DNA of 55,782 nt, taken from the NCBI GenBank assembly GCA_029938715.1, contig JAOZUK010000010.1:1-55782 (forward strand), read 5' to 3'. The notes beneath the pieces are model-generated. The model saw only the letters and a program-made list of their open reading frames with translations, ran no database searches and was not told the DNA's origin. This stretch comes from Bacteroidales bacterium. GTDB taxonomy: Bacteria; Bacteroidota; Bacteroidia; Bacteroidales; GCA-2748055. Shown one piece after another: positions 1-8,865 of this stretch (within the stretch, counting starts at the first letter, position 1; each line of letters begins with the position of its first letter). Made by a program: the position numbers and the translations under genes.

Positions 1-2
1 CT

Positions 3-89
3 TACGAGCTAAAAGCATCAGATAACCTTGTTCCCCTGGGTTGTCCGGAACAGGGTAGGTGGGTAGCAATCGTGGAGGTTTTGGAGTGA
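3..89 (+). CDS. C-terminal end of an upstream gene (partial, 5' end outside window)
   Basis: An open frame enters from the left edge and stops with TGA at 87-89. It encodes 28 residues ending in RWVAIVEVLE, a composition typical of a real protein C-terminus, and no other frame stays open here. It is too short to assign a family. It matters because its stop overlaps the GTG at 86-88, so any longer start of the next gene would run over this tail. It is probably the previous member of the left plus-strand operon. Confidence is moderate because only one end is visible. Confidence 0.45.
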   Translation, partial: YELKASDNLVPLGCPEQGRWVAIVEVLE

Positions 90-3000
90 CCGGCCATATA
101 CCAGATAAGCATGAATGTCTCCTCTGCACCCATTGCTTTTCTAATATTGGTTGCGTTAACAGATTACTGATAAAAAGAGTTAGTTTTCTGTTGTTATTAC
201 TTCTTACTCTTTTTTTGGAACCAGGATCTGCTCAACCGGTCGACAAGCTCAAAATCCAAAAAGAGAATGATCATCAAGGAATAGAAATACTTCTATCCCG
301 GTTAAACCTCAATGAAGATGGATTGGCGCTGGTAAAGCAGTCCGCTAATAATCCTGAGATAGCTTCTGAAGAGCTCTTAAGGTATTATCGTTTAAGAAGC
401 TCCATAAAACACCCGATAGATAGAAACTTAAAAGCTGATTCTCCCGGAAACAGTGCTACCGGAAAAGATATAGAAATAGCCAATGATGCGTTGAAGCATG
501 TTTTTGTTGGCCAGCCGGCCTATCCTTCCCATTTTTGCGGTGAGGATATTGACTGGAACTCACGCCCTGTTCCTGACAACGAGTGGGTCTGGCAATTAAA
601 CCGTATGAGTTTCTGGGAATCCATGGGACGGGCTTACTGGCACACCGGTGATGAAAAATATGCAAAAGAGTGGTGCGACCAACTGGTGGACTGGACATGC
701 AAGAATCCAAACGACAATGATCATAAATATGCCTGGCGATCCATTGAGGCAGGTATACGCGGATATCGCTGGACTGGTCTTTTCCAGCGTTTTATTGACT
801 CCCCATCGTTCACTCCAGCAGTATTGGTTGCTTTTCTTAATAGTTGCTACGACCATGCTGAATATTTAATGACCAAATATCGAACGCGTAGCAATTGGGG
901 TTTGATGGAAGCCGAAGGAATGGCATTTATTGCCATCACTTTCCCCGAATTTCGGGATGCGGAAAAATGGAGAAACGAAGCATTTAGACGCTTAAATAAT
1001 GAAATCACAATCCAGGTTTATCCCGACGGACACCAGCGGGAACTGGCTATTGGCTACCATGTGGGGTGCATCCGCTGGTTTTTGCGAACGTATGATTTGG
1101 CAAAAATGAATGGTTTAAACGATGCATTTTCCGAATCATACTTAGCAACCATTGAAAAAATGTGCGAAATACCCCTGAAGCTGGGAATGCCCGATGGCAC
1201 CAATGCCCAGTTTGGCGATGCCTGGGCAGGAACTCCGGGACAGTACAATGAACTCTTTCTGACATGGGCAGAAATGTTTAAACGAGACGATTTTTTATAC
1301 ATGGCTACCAATGGTGAAAAAGGGAAAAAACCAACAACAACTGCCTTTGCATTGAAGGAGAGTGGCTTGTATTCCATGCGCAGTGATTGGGAATATGATG
1401 CCACTTGTTTGGTATTAAAATGTGGCCCCGATGGTGGTGGTCATAGCCAGCCCGACAATGGGACATTCGAGTTATTTGCCGGAGGCAGAAATTTAATGCC
1501 CGATGCAGGCAGTTATATTTACCATGGCGATCCCGAAAACCGTGCATGGTTCAGGCAGACAAAAGTACACCAGACATTAACCCTGAATGGTGAAAATACT
1601 AAGTATGCTCCTAATCTGTTACTCTGGAAGCCCGGAGAGGAATTGGATATTCTGGTAGTTGAAAATGTCGGATACAATGATCTAACTCATCGGAGATCCC
1701 TGTTTTTTATTGATAAAAGATATTTTGTTATTGTGGATGAAGCCATTGGAAAGGGAACTGGTGATGTTGACCTTCATTTTCAATTGGCGCCCGGAGACGC
1801 AATTTTTGATGATGAAAACTTGTCGGTTCGTTCTGATCACAAAGATGGATGGAATGTATATGTTCAAACTGAAAAGCAAACGGGATTAAAACTGGAAGAG
1901 GAGGAAGGGCAGGTTTCATTTGTTTATACCAAGAAAGAACCTCGTCCGGCCTTTCGTTACCGTATTAAGAAAGAATCAAAAGAAGCAGGAATTCGTTTTG
2001 TAACGCTCGTAATTCCTTTCGAAGATGTTAAGTCAAACCTGAAGATCAAAGTTGTGGGTGATCCTCAACCGGGTTCATCCGATCTTCAACTTGAAATTCA
2101 GGAAAACGGGGAAACAAAATATATCGGATATTCCTTCCTGGCAAAGGAGCTTTCTCAGCCCGTCTATCAGGTTATTGAGGAACTGGATGTGAAAGTGCCC
2201 ATGCGGGATGGGATCAGACTATCAACAAACATTTACCGCCCGGATGCAACGGGCAAGTTTCCAGTGCTGCTTATGCGTTCCCCATATGGAAATGGCGGAG
2301 AGGGCGACCAAGAGGGACATTTTTATGCCAGCCGTGGATATGTGGTCGTTATCCAGGATACCCGTGGACGGTATGAATCTGAGGGTGTTTTTGATGCCAT
2401 GCAGTCAGAGGCACTTGATGGATATGATACCCAGCAATGGATCGGGAAGCAGGCCTGGTGCAATGGGAAGATCGGGACTATTGGCGGATCATATCTCGGT
2501 TTTACCCAATGGATGCCGGCACCGCTTGGAAGCCCCTATCTAAAAACAATGTTCCCAACGAAAACTTTCTCGGATTTTTATAATGAAGCATATGTAGGAG
2601 GAGCTTTCCGACTCTTAAGGTGGAGTCCGTGGAGCTATGCAATGTCACGTCCTTATAATGTGGACGACTCCTTTATGCAGAACATCACTGATAGTGCATA
2701 TAGAATGATCCCTTTTATCGAACAGGATAAATTATTGGGATGGAAAATACCATTCCTCAGGGATTGGCTGGCTCACCCGCAAAAGGACCCTTACTGGGAA
2801 AGGACAAATGTAGGAGATAATTATAGTGAGATTAAAACTTCTGTTTACAATTTAGGTGGATGGTTCGACAGCTTTCAGCAGGGTACCCTCGATAATTTTA
2901 TGAGAATGACGGCACCAGACATCGATCCGGAGATCAGGGCTAAACAAAAACTGATCATGGGGCCCTGGGTACACGCTTCAGAATCACGTAAGGCCGGAGA

Positions 3001-3796
3001 TGTGGATTTTGGAGAAGATGCAGCACTTAATACCAGGGAACTTAAATTGCGCTGGTTCGACAGCCAGTTAAAGGGAATCGATAACGGAATTATGCAGGAA
3101 CCGCCTGTCAGGATTTTTGTGATGGGTGAAAATGTTTGGAGGGATGAAAACGAATGGCCATTGGCCCGGACAAATTACCAGAAGTATTACTTCCATAGCA
3201 ATGGAAATGCCAATTCACTTACGGGTGATGGCAATCTAAATACAAATACTCCAAAAAAGGAGAACCCGGATACCTTTGTTTATGATCCCGAAAACCCGGT
3301 TATAACTCCCGGTAGAGATGAACCCATCGACCAACAGGAAGTTGAAGCAAGGAAGGATGTACTGGTCTATTCTACCGGAGTATTAATGGCAGACCTTGAA
3401 GTTACAGGTCCGGTGAATGTTGTATTGTATGCCTCAAGCTCGGCAAACAATACCGACTTTACCGCAAAATTGGTGGATGTTTATCCCGATGGCAGAGCCA
3501 TTCGCTTGTGTGAGGGGATCATCCGGGCCAGTTTTCGCAACCCCGAAGCTCCTCCTTCAGCTATTCAGCCAAACAAAATTTACGAATACAATATAAGTCT
3601 CTGGTCCACCAGCAACCTGTTTAAAGAAGGACATCAACTTCGTGTGGAGATCTCCAGCAGCAATTTTCCAAGGTTCGACAGAAATTTGAATACGGGTATA
3701 TTCCCTGCACTTGAGTCAACTTTTGTGAATGCTACCCAAACAATCTATCACAACAAAGAATATCCATCATGTATTATTTTGCCGATTATAAAGTGA
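59..3796 (+). CDS. Heparinase II/III-type polysaccharide lyase fused to a CocE/NonD (X-Pro peptidase-like) hydrolase
   Basis: The protein is up to 1245 aa with two enzymes in one chain. Residues about 130-690 match heparinase II/III-type lyases: an alpha/alpha toroid with RSNWGLMEAEG (Asn279), YPDGHQRE (His325) and IGYHVG (Tyr333), then a beta-sandwich with GGGHSQPDNG (His462). These lyases cleave uronic-acid polymers by beta-elimination. Residues about 705-1245 form a complete CocE/NonD alpha/beta hydrolase with nucleophile Ser811 in IGGSYLG, GPWVH, and the C-terminal jelly roll. This half is collinear with the free-standing hydrolase at 49783-51516. A hydrophobic export segment lies at residues 43-53, ending near GSAQ. 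The start is uncertain: no in-frame ATG exists near it, GTG at 59 overlaps the preceding gene, and GTG at 86 (GTGA overlap) is likelier. The stop overlaps the next ATG (TGATG at 3794-3798). Lyase family and polymer are not determinable. Confidence 0.85.
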   Translation: MGSNRGGFGVTGHIPDKHECLLCTHCFSNIGCVNRLLIKRVSFLLLLLLTLFLEPGSAQPVDKLKIQKENDHQGIEILLSRLNLNEDGLALVKQSANNPEIASEELLRYYRLRSSIKHPIDRNLKADSPGNSATGKDIEIANDALKHVFVGQPAYPSHFCGEDIDWNSRPVPDNEWVWQLNRMSFWESMGRAYWHTGDEKYAKEWCDQLVDWTCKNPNDNDHKYAWRSIEAGIRGYRWTGLFQRFIDSPSFTPAVLVAFLNSCYDHAEYLMTKYRTRSNWGLMEAEGMAFIAITFPEFRDAEKWRNEAFRRLNNEITIQVYPDGHQRELAIGYHVGCIRWFLRTYDLAKMNGLNDAFSESYLATIEKMCEIPLKLGMPDGTNAQFGDAWAGTPGQYNELFLTWAEMFKRDDFLYMATNGEKGKKPTTTAFALKESGLYSMRSDWEYDATCLVLKCGPDGGGHSQPDNGTFELFAGGRNLMPDAGSYIYHGDPENRAWFRQTKVHQTLTLNGENTKYAPNLLLWKPGEELDILVVENVGYNDLTHRRSLFFIDKRYFVIVDEAIGKGTGDVDLHFQLAPGDAIFDDENLSVRSDHKDGWNVYVQTEKQTGLKLEEEEGQVSFVYTKKEPRPAFRYRIKKESKEAGIRFVTLVIPFEDVKSNLKIKVVGDPQPGSSDLQLEIQENGETKYIGYSFLAKELSQPVYQVIEELDVKVPMRDGIRLSTNIYRPDATGKFPVLLMRSPYGNGGEGDQEGHFYASRGYVVVIQDTRGRYESEGVFDAMQSEALDGYDTQQWIGKQAWCNGKIGTIGGSYLGFTQWMPAPLGSPYLKTMFPTKTFSDFYNEAYVGGAFRLLRWSPWSYAMSRPYNVDDSFMQNITDSAYRMIPFIEQDKLLGWKIPFLRDWLAHPQKDPYWERTNVGDNYSEIKTSVYNLGGWFDSFQQGTLDNFMRMTAPDIDPEIRAKQKLIMGPWVHASESRKAGDVDFGEDAALNTRELKLRWFDSQLKGIDNGIMQEPPVRIFVMGENVWRDENEWPLARTNYQKYYFHSNGNANSLTGDGNLNTNTPKKENPDTFVYDPENPVITPGRDEPIDQQEVEARKDVLVYSTGVLMADLEVTGPVNVVLYASSSANNTDFTAKLVDVYPDGRAIRLCEGIIRASFRNPEAPPSAIQPNKIYEYNISLWSTSNLFKEGHQLRVEISSSNFPRFDRNLNTGIFPALESTFVNATQTIYHNKEYPSCIILPIIK

Positions 3797-6075
3797 TGTT
3801 AACCAGAACAGCTATTTCTATCCTGCTTGTATTATTCGTTGCTTGCAATAGCTCCACTGACAAGCAAGCATCAGATCAGAAAGAACCAGATCCGGACATA
3901 GCAAAAGTTTATGGAGAACTTACCCTTGATACTCCGCCAGAGGAGTTGTACAGCCTGTTTAATCAATTTTGCCAAACATATTATGGAGCGGAAAGGGATC
4001 AACTGATTTATGAAAAATTTGGAAATGAGTTAGAGGTCATCGAAAGCAGCAGGTGGAATTATTTTTCAGAAAAGTCAGCAGCTATCGCCTGGGAAACCAA
4101 CTTACCGGCCAAAACTTATGTTGTATATGGACCAGGGAAAAACTTCAAGTATAGAACCGATATCCAGGAACGTAATTTTTATATTCATGTTCACTATCTG
4201 AAGAACCTGGAAAAGAATACACGCTACCATTATAAGTTGGTATCAATCGATGAACGAGGCAATAAAACAGAGTCCGGGGAAATGGACTTTAGCACAAGGG
4301 TAATAGATAATGCCATTCATATACCAGGTGATTTGGGTAGTCCCCCTTACATTCTGGATAAAAAGAATACGATATATATTGTAACGGAAGACATTATTGC
4401 CGACAGAACCGCTTTCAATATTACGGCACCGGGTATAACAATTGACCTAGGAGGGCATACAGTAACACATGCCAACCAGATCATTCCCGAATTGGATTAT
4501 TTAAACCTTGGAAATGCCGGAGTAGGAATCCGAAGGGTAGATGATGATACCCAACAATCCGGGCTAACCATTTTAAATGGTACTATAAAGCAGGGAGTAG
4601 CCAAGAATAACCAGGATTATACGGCTGCAAAAGACATGCTTACTCCGGATCCTGAACGGAAAAAAAGATTAGAAAAGAATAGCAGTCGAGGCTTTAGTAA
4701 CATCGAAATTAGCAATTGTAGCGATGTGGAAATTGCCGGGGTAACGGTAGAGTACCACTTTCCACAAACCTGGGGAATGCGTTTTGAATCGGCTTATGGA
4801 AAATACAATATCCATCATAATATAGTCACGGACAAAGGGAATCAGCTGTTTAACAGGCATGGGGGAGGAACTGTAAGATCAATAGGATTTCGCAGTGGAT
4901 CCGGAGTTTATACATCAAAATACAGATTAAATAATGATGATAATGAAATACAAGTCCACCATAACCTGATTAAACGTACCCGGCATAATGCTCTGAATAT
5001 TGCTCAAAAAATATACAACAATGAAATCTATGTTGATAGTTGGGCGGTCAATTCATTTGCCATTTCCCCTCATAAATACAGAGGGCAGGTTCATGATAAC
5101 AAAATTTTTCTTACCGGTTATTACGCCTGTGGTATATTATGGGCAACATCCGATTTGACTGTAAGCGATAACTTTATCCATTTGGAAAGCATGAACACAA
5201 TGATCGAAAAGCCCTTAAAAGGAAGGCGACTGATCGAAACCTGGGGTGAACAGGATGTAGTGGCAGGTATGCGTCTAACCAATTATGGTAAAGGAGGACA
5301 GAAAAGGGAGAATCTTTCCTATACAAATAATTTAATTATTGGTCACTGCAGAGGAGAGGCCGAAATGAGAGGTACAGAGTTTTATTCCGATTATTCCATC
5401 CGGAACCTGGTTGTCAGTAATAATATTATCAAAATAGAGGCTGACGATACCATTTGCCGCAAAGGGGCCTGTGTTGATACCCAGGGTGCATTTAATGACC
5501 GTTCAAAACACCTCCCATTGTATTATAAAGAGTGCTCACTGATTTCGAATATTTGTAATGTCCGTTTTGGCGATGATTATGGGCAGGGGAGTAACCATCA
5601 GTTTATCAATTGTAATATCATTAAAACGGGAGACAATCCGAATTACCATACTTTTGTATTCGATGGACACAGTTCCGTATTCAACCATCTCTTTCTGGAT
5701 TGCGAATTTATTGGAGGTGCTGCTTATAATGATGTATATTGGAGCAATACGCAATCTTTAAGTAACTACAGGATAGCCTGGACATTGGATATTGAAACCA
5801 ATCCAGGGGCTAAAATATTAATTAGGGCTCAAGATGGAAAGGTGAAAGTTGAAGCAATTGCCAATGCAAGTGGTCGATATTCAACTCCCTTAGCGCAATG
5901 TATAATACGCCCTACAGAATGGAATAATGATGGCAATGAAGTAGAAGTCGAGGATAGATCTGGCTATCAGGAAGAAGAATTATCTTCCTATACTGTAATC
6001 ATTGAAGCAAATGGCAGCAAAAAGTCAACCACGGTAGAGATGATTGAAAAAACGGTACTTAAATTACTTCTCTAA
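3796..6075 (+). CDS. Parallel beta-helix (pectate-lyase-like) surface lipoprotein
   Basis: The start is ATG 3796, overlapping the preceding stop and followed by a lipoprotein signal peptide with lipobox VAC (Cys17); 759 aa. Residues about 85-170 form a fibronectin III or phosphatase-N-like sandwich (AIAWETNLPAKTYVVYG, then NTRYHYKLVS). Residues about 175-670 show many short strands with Asn-rich turns (HNIV, HHNLIK, NNEIYV, VSDNFI, VSNNII), typical of right-handed beta-helix (PbH1) proteins such as polysaccharide lyases, glycosidases and epimerases. A small C-terminal sandwich follows. No catalytic residues can be assigned by eye. Its coupling to the lyase gene suggests it binds or cleaves the same polymer. 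Confidence 0.75.
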   Translation: MLTRTAISILLVLFVACNSSTDKQASDQKEPDPDIAKVYGELTLDTPPEELYSLFNQFCQTYYGAERDQLIYEKFGNELEVIESSRWNYFSEKSAAIAWETNLPAKTYVVYGPGKNFKYRTDIQERNFYIHVHYLKNLEKNTRYHYKLVSIDERGNKTESGEMDFSTRVIDNAIHIPGDLGSPPYILDKKNTIYIVTEDIIADRTAFNITAPGITIDLGGHTVTHANQIIPELDYLNLGNAGVGIRRVDDDTQQSGLTILNGTIKQGVAKNNQDYTAAKDMLTPDPERKKRLEKNSSRGFSNIEISNCSDVEIAGVTVEYHFPQTWGMRFESAYGKYNIHHNIVTDKGNQLFNRHGGGTVRSIGFRSGSGVYTSKYRLNNDDNEIQVHHNLIKRTRHNALNIAQKIYNNEIYVDSWAVNSFAISPHKYRGQVHDNKIFLTGYYACGILWATSDLTVSDNFIHLESMNTMIEKPLKGRRLIETWGEQDVVAGMRLTNYGKGGQKRENLSYTNNLIIGHCRGEAEMRGTEFYSDYSIRNLVVSNNIIKIEADDTICRKGACVDTQGAFNDRSKHLPLYYKECSLISNICNVRFGDDYGQGSNHQFINCNIIKTGDNPNYHTFVFDGHSSVFNHLFLDCEFIGGAAYNDVYWSNTQSLSNYRIAWTLDIETNPGAKILIRAQDGKVKVEAIANASGRYSTPLAQCIIRPTEWNNDGNEVEVEDRSGYQEEELSSYTVIIEANGSKKSTTVEMIEKTVLKLLL

Positions 6076-6086
6076 GTAAAAATTAC

Positions 6087-6914
6087 ATGATACTTATGGC
6101 TAAAATACTCTTGTTTACAACTTGTTTAGTGTGTACTGTGGCATGTCAGAAAAAGTCTGATGATATTCCTGAAGGTGCTTTCTTTAGTGAGAGTTTCGAC
6201 AATGAGGATCTTATAGAGCGTGGCTGGTACGATGAGATCCGTATCCGTATCGTTGGTGATGCACAAGCTGGTGATGGTTGTATCGAGTATGAGTGGAATA
6301 GTGAATTGAAGAGCTGTGGTTCAGCAGCCATCCGGCACCTGTTTGAACCTGTGGATGAGGTCTACTACCGCTTCTATCTCAAACTATCCAATGGCTGGGG
6401 CTGGACCGGCAGAAACTATCACCCGCATCTTACCCATTTCCTTACCACAGAGAATTCAGAATACCATGGACCTGCGGCAAGCCACCTTACGCTTTACATC
6501 GAGCCTGTAAATGGCAAACTTCGTCTCGCTGCTACAGATATCCAGAATAAGGAGATGCCCCATGGCCTTACACAGGGTGAACTGAAAGGTGGTTACAACG
6601 GAAAGTTGTACGATAGCGGTGAAGTGCTATTCAACGATGACAAGTGGCACTGCGTTGAGGCATACTTTAAACTCAACACCCTTGATATGGAGAATGACCA
6701 CCCGAACCCGGATGGCATTGTACGAGGCTGGTTTGATGGTGAGCTCGTTGTCGAACACACCGATGTGATCCTGCGCTCTACAGACTTTCCTGAAATGAAA
6801 ATCAACCAATTTCTGATGGCACCTTACTTCGGACCCGGACTTTTGCCACATGCCCAGAAGCTATGGATCGATGAATTGGTTGTTGGAACGAAACGAATTG
6901 GGCCACGGCCTTAA
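6087..6914 (+). CDS. Jelly-roll (LamG/polysaccharide-lyase-like) lipoprotein
   Basis: A 275-aa lipoprotein with lipobox VAC (Cys20); ATG 6096 is an equally good start. The body is a single beta-sandwich (ESFDNE..., VYYRFYLKLSNGWGW, WHCVEAYFKLN, GIVRGWFDGELVVEH, LWIDELVVGTKRIGP), the pattern of concanavalin-like jelly rolls in several polysaccharide lyases and LamG domains. The Tyr/Arg/His-rich first half could hold a lyase site, but this cannot be proven by eye. It lies 11 bases after the beta-helix gene and 11 before the FAD enzyme, in one operon. It is a distant paralogue of the protein at 38582-39799, which shares the IDG or FDG loop and the closing TKxIGP. Confidence 0.65.
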   Translation: MILMAKILLFTTCLVCTVACQKKSDDIPEGAFFSESFDNEDLIERGWYDEIRIRIVGDAQAGDGCIEYEWNSELKSCGSAAIRHLFEPVDEVYYRFYLKLSNGWGWTGRNYHPHLTHFLTTENSEYHGPAASHLTLYIEPVNGKLRLAATDIQNKEMPHGLTQGELKGGYNGKLYDSGEVLFNDDKWHCVEAYFKLNTLDMENDHPNPDGIVRGWFDGELVVEHTDVILRSTDFPEMKINQFLMAPYFGPGLLPHAQKLWIDELVVGTKRIGPRP

Positions 6915-6925
6915 ATTAAACCGGT

Positions 6926-8836
6926 ATGATGAATTTTTTTAGAGCAACGCTTATCGTTATAGTTGGTACTCTAAGTTCAATCGCTGTTTGTAAGACCCCG
7001 GCAACTATTTTTATTGAAGCAGAGAGCTTTTCTGACCGTGGTGGCTGGGTTATTGACCAGCAGGTCATGGACATTATGGGGTCGGCCTATTTACTTGCAC
7101 ATGGCTTGGGCAACCCAGTAGCAGATGCACAGACCACCATCAAGGTACTCTCCGAAGGTAATTATCGTGTATGGGTGCGAACCCGTGACTGGGTTGCACC
7201 CTGGAAAGTAGAAGGGGCACCCGGAAAGTTTCAATTGCTGATTGAGGATCAGCCATTGGCAAACACTTTTGGGACAGAGAGCGCCGAGTGGCATTGGCAG
7301 AACGGTGGTAGTGTCCGTCTCAAACCCGGGTTAACAAGAATTTCCCTGCATGATCTGACAGGTTTTGAGGGGCGGTGTGATGCCATTATATTAACGACCG
7401 ACCATAAATTTAGTCCTCCGAATCAGTTTGAAGAACTGACAGATTTCCGGCATAAATACCTGGGGCTTGCTGATGAGCCCGAAGATGCAGGGGAATATGA
7501 CCTGGTAGTAGTAGGAGGGGGAATGGCAGGTATTTGTGCTGCAGTTAGTGCAGCACGGCTGGGTTGTAGTGTGGCATTAATCCAGAACAGGCCTGTATTG
7601 GGTGGCAACAACAGCTCGGAAGTAAGGGTGGGACTTTCCGGTCTTATATATCAGGAACCATATATGAATCTGGGATCACTTGTTGATGAAATTGGCCCCG
7701 TTGGACACTGGAGCCTTTGGGAAGCGAAACAGGATTCAAACGCTGTGCGGAGCAAGAAAATATTTGAGATTATCAATAGCAACCCTGAGAAACTGGAACA
7801 TAATGCAGGACCAGAAAGTAATTATAGGGATGATAAAAAACTCCGCATTGTGCTGGCCGAAGAAAACCTGAGCCTTTTTTTAAATACCCATGTGTTAAGG
7901 GCAGAGAAAGAGGGAGACCAAATAGTAGCAGTTGTAGGCAGAAGTATCATTACAGGGAAGGAATATAAATTCAAGGGAAAACTATTTGCTGATTGCACGG
8001 GTGATGGCAACCTTGGAATTCTTGCTAAGGCAGAATTCAGGGTAGGTCGTGAAGAAAAATCTATGACCGGGGAAGAGTGGGCCCCGAAGGAGGCAGACCT
8101 GTTGGTAATGGGTACTTCCGTACAATGGAATTCTAAAGAGGCAGAATCGTTAAATTATTTTCCTGATACCAGTCCCTGGGCCGTGCAGTTTACTGAACAA
8201 ACCTCTTTTAAGGTTAATAAGGGCGATTGGGATTGGGAAACAGGGGCAAATCAGAACCAGATTACGGAGATAGAGAAGATTCGTGATTATGCATTTCGTG
8301 TCATATACGGGAATTGGGATTTTATAAAAAACAAAAGTGATGACAAGGAAGAGTTTGCCAAGCGGAAACTTATATGGGTAGCCTATATTGGCGGGAAAAG
8401 GGAATCCCGAAGGCTATTGGGAGACGTCATTTTAAAAGAGCAGGATATTGTAGAGGGGAAAAAGTTTCCTGACGGAACCTTTACTACCACCTGGGATATT
8501 GACCTCCATTTCCCGGTTGCCTCTAAAGCTTTTATCGGTGAACCTTTCCGGTCACGGGCTGATAACAGGAAGATAGAGCCGTATCAGGTGCCTTACCGCT
8601 GTTTGTATTCGCGTAATGTAAACAACCTCTTTATGGCAGGTCGTGATATCAGTGTTACTCATGTGGCATTGGGAACAGTCCGCGTTCAAAGGACCACTGG
8701 AATGATGGGGGAGGTTGTAGGTATGGCCACCGCGGTTTGTAAGGAGAATAATACCAACCCAAGAGGGGTTTACGAAAAGCACTTTCCTGAACTCCAACAA
8801 TTAATGAAAAAAGGAATTGGAAATCCAGCCTGGTAA
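6926..8836 (+). CDS. Exported FAD-dependent oxidoreductase with N-terminal sandwich domain
   Basis: 636 aa. A Sec-type signal peptide (residues 1-22) is followed by a beta-sandwich (about 25-160; starting IFIEAESF, with EGNYRVWVRTRDW) resembling carbohydrate-binding or gylcosidase accessory modules. Residues about 190-620 form an FAD_oxidored-type flavoprotein: dinucleotide motif VVGGGMAG (Gly197-Gly202), a conserved GGNNSSEVR stretch, KLFADCTGDGNLG, and the C-terminal FMAGRDISVTHVALGTVRVQ. Such proteins are frequent near glycan-degradation genes, but their substrates are mostly unknown. It is last in the left operon and faces the following minus-strand gene. The family call is firm; a sugar-oxidising role is inference. 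Confidence 0.85.
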   Translation: MMNFFRATLIVIVGTLSSIAVCKTPATIFIEAESFSDRGGWVIDQQVMDIMGSAYLLAHGLGNPVADAQTTIKVLSEGNYRVWVRTRDWVAPWKVEGAPGKFQLLIEDQPLANTFGTESAEWHWQNGGSVRLKPGLTRISLHDLTGFEGRCDAIILTTDHKFSPPNQFEELTDFRHKYLGLADEPEDAGEYDLVVVGGGMAGICAAVSAARLGCSVALIQNRPVLGGNNSSEVRVGLSGLIYQEPYMNLGSLVDEIGPVGHWSLWEAKQDSNAVRSKKIFEIINSNPEKLEHNAGPESNYRDDKKLRIVLAEENLSLFLNTHVLRAEKEGDQIVAVVGRSIITGKEYKFKGKLFADCTGDGNLGILAKAEFRVGREEKSMTGEEWAPKEADLLVMGTSVQWNSKEAESLNYFPDTSPWAVQFTEQTSFKVNKGDWDWETGANQNQITEIEKIRDYAFRVIYGNWDFIKNKSDDKEEFAKRKLIWVAYIGGKRESRRLLGDVILKEQDIVEGKKFPDGTFTTTWDIDLHFPVASKAFIGEPFRSRADNRKIEPYQVPYRCLYSRNVNNLFMAGRDISVTHVALGTVRVQRTTGMMGEVVGMATAVCKENNTNPRGVYEKHFPELQQLMKKGIGNPAW

Positions 8837-8865
8837 AATCATAGGTTGAGTTTTTTATAATCTTG

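Noticed and set aside
59-85. GTG at 59 as the true start of the lyase-hydrolase fusion
   Set aside because: It directly follows an in-frame stop and overlaps the coding tail of the upstream gene; nothing in these residues looks like a signal peptide.
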